Source: an uncultured Psychroserpens sp. (GTDB lineage Bacteria; Bacteroidota; Bacteroidia; Flavobacteriales; Flavobacteriaceae). From it: 64,000 bases of DNA. This document shows positions 59,101-64,000 of this stretch, piece after piece. A program made the translations under genes and the position numbers. How positions within the stretch are numbered: position 1 is the stretch's first letter; each line of letters opens with the position of its first letter. Below the pieces are notes generated by a model. The model did no database searches. It saw nothing but the letters and a program-made list of their open reading frames with translations, and was not told the origin of the DNA. Where the stretch lies: assembly GCF_947500255.1 (NCBI RefSeq), contig NZ_CANMRL010000001.1, forward strand, positions 496,001-560,000, in the 5' to 3' direction.

Positions 59101-62100
59101 CATATGTGGTACACTTGGTAATACAGGTTTTACAAGTTCTAATTTACCAAGTCAATTGAGTTCATCTGCATTTGACGAGCTCCTAAAATCATTATTTTAT
59201 GAATTAGACCCTAATGACACCGAAAACATTCAGATTCTGAATAATTCAGAGTTAGAAGCAATCTTTTCCAATCCTCTGATGTTAGTAGAACATGATCCTT
59301 ATTTCAACTTAACAACACAATATACTGGTGTGAATAGTCTTGTTAATGGTATAGTTGATATGGACAACACCTATAGTCCAGCCAGTAATTTTACTATTGG
59401 TTCTGAAACCTATAATTTCGATGGAGAATTAGGTGCTAGAAGAGCTTTGATGGAGTACATTTTAAAGTATGACATTGACGGTCTTGGAATGCCAATGTGG
59501 GAAAGCGCCTATCTTGCCGTTATTTGCGGAGAGTCCTCTCTCTATAATTGTACATATCCAAGTGATATGACTTCTGCCTTAGCGCTTTTAAATACTACAG
59601 AAAAACAACAATTTTGGCAAGGCTATAGATCGATGTATCTCAGTACTAAAGACAAGATTGTGTTCATAATGTCAAACATTTATGCCAACCAAAATGGATT
59701 TTTTAATGGTTGTGTTGAAGATTTAAGCGATAATCCTTTGGCACTATTAAGTGATTATCCTCAAAGTTTTAGAAACGTATTCGATTTTTATTTTGATGAA
59801 AACCCATCTGGTAATTCAAGTAATTCAGGTGTTTGTGAAAACAGTTTCTCGAGCGCCTATGAAAATAAGTTGAGACGTTTTATCCCTTATGATGTTTTAT
59901 TAGATACATCAACTGGCTCTGCTAATTTTGAAGATTTAGCCGATGAAGTCGATTATCAAACATGGATTCAAACAGGCAACTGTCCTGGAGTTTATGATAT
60001 GGAATCCCTACTTAAAGGGCTGTTTGTAAAAACTACTGGGCAAATCCCGACGTCTTCGGTAACTGCACATACCAATGCGCAATACCTAACGCCAGATTTG
60101 TATGTTGGATTAGGCGGCAACATCATATTAGGGAATTCAAGTCAGCCGCTTGAAGGCGCATCAGGAATTAAAATATACACCAATGGATCTACAGCAGGAA
60201 CAGGTGTTCTTGAAATTTTTGTTGGTGACGACGACGACTTAGACTCAAACGAGAATAATGGTGACACCTGTACAATCACTATTGATGCTACCAATGATCC
60301 ATCAAACATGTATAACTGGAACAATTATGGATCTGCAAATGGACAATGGTACATCGTCGATGTTAGAGATTTGGTCTATGTAAATGATAATAATGGAGAA
60401 CAAACATTCTCTTTTTTAGCAATCATTATTGAAGATGGAGATATTAATAATCCTGTCGAAGTTGTTTTTGACGGTGCTTCTTGTGCAGTCATTGGCGGTT
60501 GTGATACAGATGATTTTAATCCTAATGGAACGCTTCCAATTCTTGGTGATTGTAACGAAAAACATATAGGATTAACCATTTTAATGCCTAATGCTTCACT
60601 AGGAAACCCTTTTACTAATGATAATCGATCAAATGTAGTCTCTGGATTTTTATCTTTTTTCAATTCAATATTAGACGACAATCTCTTATTAACGTCTAGT
60701 TTAGATGCCTCTGGCGGACAATTTATTACTCATGGTGCGATACAAAGAAATGTCACTACTTATCTGGGATCGGCTACTCAATATTCATATACGATAGCGG
60801 CAAGTCAACCAAAAACAACGCCATACTTATATGAAATTCAAAATGATAATTATTCAAATTCATTTAAGATTATGGCCGATAATATTCCAACGGTTATTGA
60901 CAAACCTATGGATGTGATGTTTGTGGTCATAGCAAGAGATAAGTTTACTAGTTTAAGTGATACTCAAGCGTCGTATAATAACTTAGTTAACAACCCACTC
61001 ATTAAAAAAGTGTTTTTTATCATTTATGATACGACAACTAATACCATCATAGACAATGACCCAAGTACTCCAGAAACGTCTTTAACTCCTTATGAGTTTA
61101 TTGATAGTTTAATTTCTGGGACGCCTGTGAGTTATGATAACACGAATAGTATATATACTTCAGATTTTAAGTTTTTAACCTTAAGCGAGTTAAATCCTAA
61201 CCTACCTTCGGGCGTATATGATTGTCCTGCGCTAACCACGTTTATGACAAATGTATATAATGAACTCTATCAACCTTCAGGAACAGCAAACACCAATCCA
61301 TGTAACCCTTGTGTTCCAGTGCCTCCAATGCCAGTAAGTTGTGATGACAAATGGACCTCTTATCTTGCGACACTTGGAGCAGATGACGGAAATGGATATA
61401 GCAGCTTGATTCCTGGTTTTGAAATTCCAGATTGGTTAGATAAAGACACCTTTTGTGAACTGGGCTACAAATATTCATTAGCCGATTATTTGGTTTACAT
61501 CGATGAATTTGATATTGATATTGACGGCATCGATAATGAAAATTATATATCATTCTTTTCTTTTAGTACTCATGCTTTAGGTGCAGGTCATCCAGATACC
61601 TCTCTAGCCATATCCGATTTTTTATCTTATATAAATTCACTTCCAGTAAATACCGAAGCTCTAAATTGGTTAGAATATGTTAATCAAGTCTATCTACCAG
61701 CTACAAAAACATGTCCAACAGGAATACTAGAAATTGATACGCCAGGTGTTGAGGCTTTTGACGACTGTGAAGAGTTTATCGATAATATTCAAGCCTCGTA
61801 TGCCAATAATTTGTATGAGCAATACCTCGAAGAACAAAGAGCTTTTTTCAAAAATGAATATCTAAATGCAGCCATGGATAATTTGGTGGAGACCTTTGAT
61901 CTTACCTATGACGATAAAGAATTTCAATATACCTTATACTATTACGATCAAGCAGGTAACCTAATGCAAACCGTATCTCCTGAAGGTGTTGATAGACTGG
62001 AAACACCTGATAATACACAAATAAACCAATTACGAACTTTAGAAGTTGGCTCTACCAATGCAGATATAAATCCGAACCACACGCTTAAAACAAGATATAA

Positions 62101-64000
62101 ATACAATTCATTAAATCAATTGGTTTATCAAAACACACCTGATGGAGGCGAAACGAGATTTGCTTATGATGATCTAGGTAGAATCGTATTATCCCAAAAT
62201 GCCATTCAAATTCAACCTGAAAATGGATTTTATGAAGAAGTCATAGATACACCAACATTTATTAATCAAGTGAATGTAAGTATCACAGGAAGTACAATCA
62301 CCAAAACAACCTCTGGATCATGGAATGCAGGTACATCATCTCAAGAACTTATTTATGGTGATGGTTATGTAGAATGGACCTTACAAGATCATGGTTACAT
62401 GGCAGGTTTATCTTATGAAGATACAGATACAGATCATGATGATGTAGATTATCGAATACATCCACAGTCTTTTGGTTCCTATCGACTTTATTATCCAGGC
62501 GGATTTGCATCAGCTGGCTCCTGGAATGCAGGTGATGTACTGAGAATTTCCAGAACTGGTGATCAAATCAAGTTCTATGTTAATGGTATTCTAAAAAAGA
62601 CACGAACCGAAGCTACTCCAGGGTTACCATTACGATTTGATTGTGCATTAACAGGAACCGATAGTAAAATTCATGATGTAAAAATTGTAAGAACCAGTAC
62701 CGAATTACAACGATATAGCTATACCTCTTACGATGAACTAGGTAGAATTAAAGAATCTGGCGAATTGAGTATTCCTAATAATCTGTATACAATTAACAAT
62801 AGAGGCCGATTGGTACGTAATTTTGACCAATCGATAGTAGAAGAGGTTAATCTCGATAACTTCCCAGATAATTTTTCACAGCTTAGAAAAGAGGTTACCG
62901 TAACACAATATGATAAGGCCTTCAGTAATGATATTGCTGATCTTTTCGAAAACTATAATCGCTACAACAATAGAAATCGAGTGACTTCGGTACTATACTA
63001 CGAAACCTATCCAACCAATCCTGTTAATTTTCAGAATGGATTATTCTACAGTTATGATATCCATGGTAATGTTAAAGAGTTTATTACCTATATCAATAAT
63101 TCATACTTGAGCTTATTAGAACAAAACGTAAAAAAGGTGTACTATGACTATGATTTGATAAGTGGTAATGTAAACAAGGTCTACTATCAAAAAGATAAGG
63201 AAGACCAATTTATCCATGCCTATAACTATGATGCCGACAATAGAATTTTAGATGTAAAAACGTCTAGAGATGGTGTTATTTGGGAGAAAGAAGCCGCTTA
63301 CGAATACTACAAACATGGACCTATGGCTCGTACAGTTATAGGTGATAAAAAAGTGCAAGGTTTAGATTATGCCTATACCATTCAAGGTTGGTTAAAAGGG
63401 GTTAATTCAGAAAAAATAGATGCCGAAGATGATATAGGAAATGATGGGCATTTTGGTGTCAATAACAAAACCGCTAAAGATGCTATAGGATATGTGCTTA
63501 ATTATTTTGATAATGATTACATCGCTAACCATCAAAGCCGATTGTCAAATCTGTCTGGAACCTTAACCCAATCACAATCCAATTTATACAACGGAAATAT
63601 AAAACAAGTGACCACCTCGCTTAGAGGATTAAACGAACTTAAACTAGGTACACTTTCGAATACCTATATCTATGATCAATTAAATAGAATAAAATCAAGT
63701 ACCAATCAATTAGCTACAGAAAATAACGCCAATGGAAGTATTAGTGTGGTCAATGCAGGATATGATACCAGTTATGAGTACGATCGAAATGGAAATTTAA
63801 AGCAATTAAATAGAGATGTTAAGGGCATTCAAATGGATCAATTTAACTATGTGTATAATGCAGGCACTAATCAATTAAACTTTGTTGGTGATTCGCAAAC
63901 CAATTACAGCCAGTTTGATTCTGATATTGACGAACAGCTTTTTGATAATTATACTTATGATGATATTGGCCAATTAGTTTCCGATACTAGCGAAGCCATG
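56150..64000 (+). CDS. Giant RHS/YD-repeat protein, runs off the window
   Basis: At least 2617 residues in one open frame to the last base. Signal peptide MCQKINFIFISLGLFLGLNLNAQ. Residues about 30-1950 are beta-rich with fibronectin-like pieces (TAEEIEINWTSITGAEFYDLEWTW, YLVYRVRAVGY). From about 1925 come YD repeats (LYYYDQAGNLMQTVSPEGVD, TRYKYNSLNQLVYQNTPDGGETRFAYDDLGRIVLSQN, SYTSYDELGRIKESG, YSYDIHGNVKEF, YDYDLISGNV, YIYDQLNRIKSS, YEYDRNGNLKQL, YTYDDIGQLV), interrupted at about 2040-2180 by a LamG-like insert with two SWNAG turns. The RHS core end and any C-terminal toxin lie beyond the window. It matches the RHS cocoon of Tc-C or polymorphic-toxin proteins. Confidence 0.88.
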   Translation, partial: MCQKINFIFISLGLFLGLNLNAQNEEHIETLLPSEMTLQNTLLIEDPYFFTPNSVAENPGIEISLGVLDDIVINPSLWFTYELKVQISTIDMTPPATTNPSFGHVFTVEYNPYGNTGNFSDLDVLKIDGAHSLSIEITGITIIDKSSGQSIGTANPGNVSLSLKYSTNRYKRLSTVLPSCSTSLFEFGANGELPATSPQTAEEIEINWTSITGAEFYDLEWTWIDDYANTPSGTELQPSALVLTERDFELNHTRVRVSDTKYRLPLIYPNGYLVYRVRAVGYRADAYEGGGDFENTSKLFLGEWSSGSSNKDFVSDWPDYERTYHHQQSKNWQFQASYAEDGKKKEVVSYFDGTLRNRQTVTKINTDGTAIVGEVIYDNQGRPAVEVLPAPSQIASLNFHEDFNLNENQTIYSHLDFDWSDTAADCDTEMITNGMSNNSGASLYYSQKLTLKTEDKDYFIPDAQLYPFSQIQYTNDNTGRVKRKSGVGLNHQFGSGHEMKYFYGTPYQKELNRLFGYKVGFNKFYKKNTVIDPNQQVSVSYIDPQGRTIATALAGNKPTKLDALSDHDNGNHTAINVDLLTNNYSYSTGTFGSFEDGFQYFGNEFVAIDNSIVTLNYTAQQNQVLICNENYNIIYDLSISLTDECGEPIDLGNPNLSVFNQTIGDTGSATNVNFQTSANPLSVGNYNISKSIKVNEEAYNASLDTYMASDCILPLDYFTLQLVDDDCALDCDAFFTQYPTLTSYLTTRIAEIELSISNYNPPYNVLTTEQNSLYTEALTDIYTAKEETCVDIDILETPDPTGTFSFTANCKIADLRLLQDFNPGEQYAIFQNDNEEPIEDEFSIYYDLDGSNPSYLPNTGSLTSAVWRNPVIVDQIDPNILTYEYVDDEGQTAYVEVMPQKDENGDFILDTDNNIVFSPSILLAEISQYLDGNGDPIVNLDGYIEVKPQHLKDEQDFIDNWQNSWAKSLLYYHPEVGYSTFFNDICGTLGNTGFTSSNLPSQLSSSAFDELLKSLFYELDPNDTENIQILNNSELEAIFSNPLMLVEHDPYFNLTTQYTGVNSLVNGIVDMDNTYSPASNFTIGSETYNFDGELGARRALMEYILKYDIDGLGMPMWESAYLAVICGESSLYNCTYPSDMTSALALLNTTEKQQFWQGYRSMYLSTKDKIVFIMSNIYANQNGFFNGCVEDLSDNPLALLSDYPQSFRNVFDFYFDENPSGNSSNSGVCENSFSSAYENKLRRFIPYDVLLDTSTGSANFEDLADEVDYQTWIQTGNCPGVYDMESLLKGLFVKTTGQIPTSSVTAHTNAQYLTPDLYVGLGGNIILGNSSQPLEGASGIKIYTNGSTAGTGVLEIFVGDDDDLDSNENNGDTCTITIDATNDPSNMYNWNNYGSANGQWYIVDVRDLVYVNDNNGEQTFSFLAIIIEDGDINNPVEVVFDGASCAVIGGCDTDDFNPNGTLPILGDCNEKHIGLTILMPNASLGNPFTNDNRSNVVSGFLSFFNSILDDNLLLTSSLDASGGQFITHGAIQRNVTTYLGSATQYSYTIAASQPKTTPYLYEIQNDNYSNSFKIMADNIPTVIDKPMDVMFVVIARDKFTSLSDTQASYNNLVNNPLIKKVFFIIYDTTTNTIIDNDPSTPETSLTPYEFIDSLISGTPVSYDNTNSIYTSDFKFLTLSELNPNLPSGVYDCPALTTFMTNVYNELYQPSGTANTNPCNPCVPVPPMPVSCDDKWTSYLATLGADDGNGYSSLIPGFEIPDWLDKDTFCELGYKYSLADYLVYIDEFDIDIDGIDNENYISFFSFSTHALGAGHPDTSLAISDFLSYINSLPVNTEALNWLEYVNQVYLPATKTCPTGILEIDTPGVEAFDDCEEFIDNIQASYANNLYEQYLEEQRAFFKNEYLNAAMDNLVETFDLTYDDKEFQYTLYYYDQAGNLMQTVSPEGVDRLETPDNTQINQLRTLEVGSTNADINPNHTLKTRYKYNSLNQLVYQNTPDGGETRFAYDDLGRIVLSQNAIQIQPENGFYEEVIDTPTFINQVNVSITGSTITKTTSGSWNAGTSSQELIYGDGYVEWTLQDHGYMAGLSYEDTDTDHDDVDYRIHPQSFGSYRLYYPGGFASAGSWNAGDVLRISRTGDQIKFYVNGILKKTRTEATPGLPLRFDCALTGTDSKIHDVKIVRTSTELQRYSYTSYDELGRIKESGELSIPNNLYTINNRGRLVRNFDQSIVEEVNLDNFPDNFSQLRKEVTVTQYDKAFSNDIADLFENYNRYNNRNRVTSVLYYETYPTNPVNFQNGLFYSYDIHGNVKEFITYINNSYLSLLEQNVKKVYYDYDLISGNVNKVYYQKDKEDQFIHAYNYDADNRILDVKTSRDGVIWEKEAAYEYYKHGPMARTVIGDKKVQGLDYAYTIQGWLKGVNSEKIDAEDDIGNDGHFGVNNKTAKDAIGYVLNYFDNDYIANHQSRLSNLSGTLTQSQSNLYNGNIKQVTTSLRGLNELKLGTLSNTYIYDQLNRIKSSTNQLATENNANGSISVVNAGYDTSYEYDRNGNLKQLNRDVKGIQMDQFNYVYNAGTNQLNFVGDSQTNYSQFDSDIDEQLFDNYTYDDIGQLVSDTSEAM

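Noticed and set aside
56290-61553. Several minus-strand open frames of 60-120 codons inside the second YD giant
   Set aside because: All lie within a continuous plus-strand coding frame and resemble no family.

Overview
The window is A+T-rich chromosomal DNA of a marine-type member of the Flavobacteriaceae (Bacteroidetes). Four things support this: a protein with a C-terminal type IX secretion (T9SS) sorting domain, many lipoproteins and signal peptides ending in ...AQ, promoters of the Bacteroidetes type (TTG, 19-23 nt, TAnnTTTG; clean examples before rpsP, trxA and tRNA-Asp), and a DnaE polymerase with an N-terminal proofreading domain. The genus cannot be fixed from sequence alone. No insertion sequence, phage, CRISPR array or rRNA operon was seen.

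Region 1 (1-14.7 kb) looks like one regulatory neighbourhood. It holds a surface-polysaccharide cluster (GT4 glycosyltransferase cut by the window edge, Wzx-like flippase, STAS protein, divergent TPR/beta-barrel protein), a small EVE-HNH/Nudix insert, a large T9SS-secreted protein, and a five-gene signalling operon: CheY-like receiver, H-NOX heme sensor, PAS/GAF histidine kinase, HPt protein and LytTR response regulator. Six intergenic copies of a direct repeat (TGTAGAYGAATG, 20-21 bp period) sit upstream of the minus-strand genes here, including the signalling operon itself. At three of them a -7 box lies 49 bp from the proximal half. The arrangement suggests a LytTR-type regulon linking nitric oxide or redox sensing to exopolysaccharide and surface proteins. 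One copy sits in front of what looks like a short non-coding RNA.

Region 2 (14.7-30.6 kb) is mostly housekeeping: MmcQ/YjbR, GNAT, DUF4230, cyclase, HemW, an LRR lipoprotein, RuvC, an outer-membrane barrel, an LPG-synthase-like membrane protein with a GT2 glycosyltransferase, and a Bax-inhibitor-1 protein. It ends with a BlaI-type regulator, an M56 metallopeptidase carrying two TonB-C modules, a TPR protein and a TonB protein. The blaI and tonB promoters carry the same pair of 16-bp palindromes 18 bp apart, so they are probably one regulon.

Region 3 (30.6-48.2 kb) has a NarL-type response regulator with a TPR-containing histidine kinase, a 57-residue secreted peptide, a lipoprotein, tRNA-Asp, DUF58, ClpP, TrxA, an ArsR/SRPBCC operon with paired operators, DnaE, a calcium-repeat lipoprotein, rpsP-rimM-trmN6 and a glutaryl-CoA-dehydrogenase-like gene.

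Region 4 (48.2-64 kb) is a giant YD/RHS-type operon: a 2222-residue secreted protein, a 236-residue exported protein and a second giant of at least 2617 residues that runs off the window. Its upstream region has the palindrome ATTACGGAAAATCCGTAAT, close to the TTACGG-N5-CCGTAA element clustered beside the NarL-type regulator. This hints at a regulatory link between the two loci.
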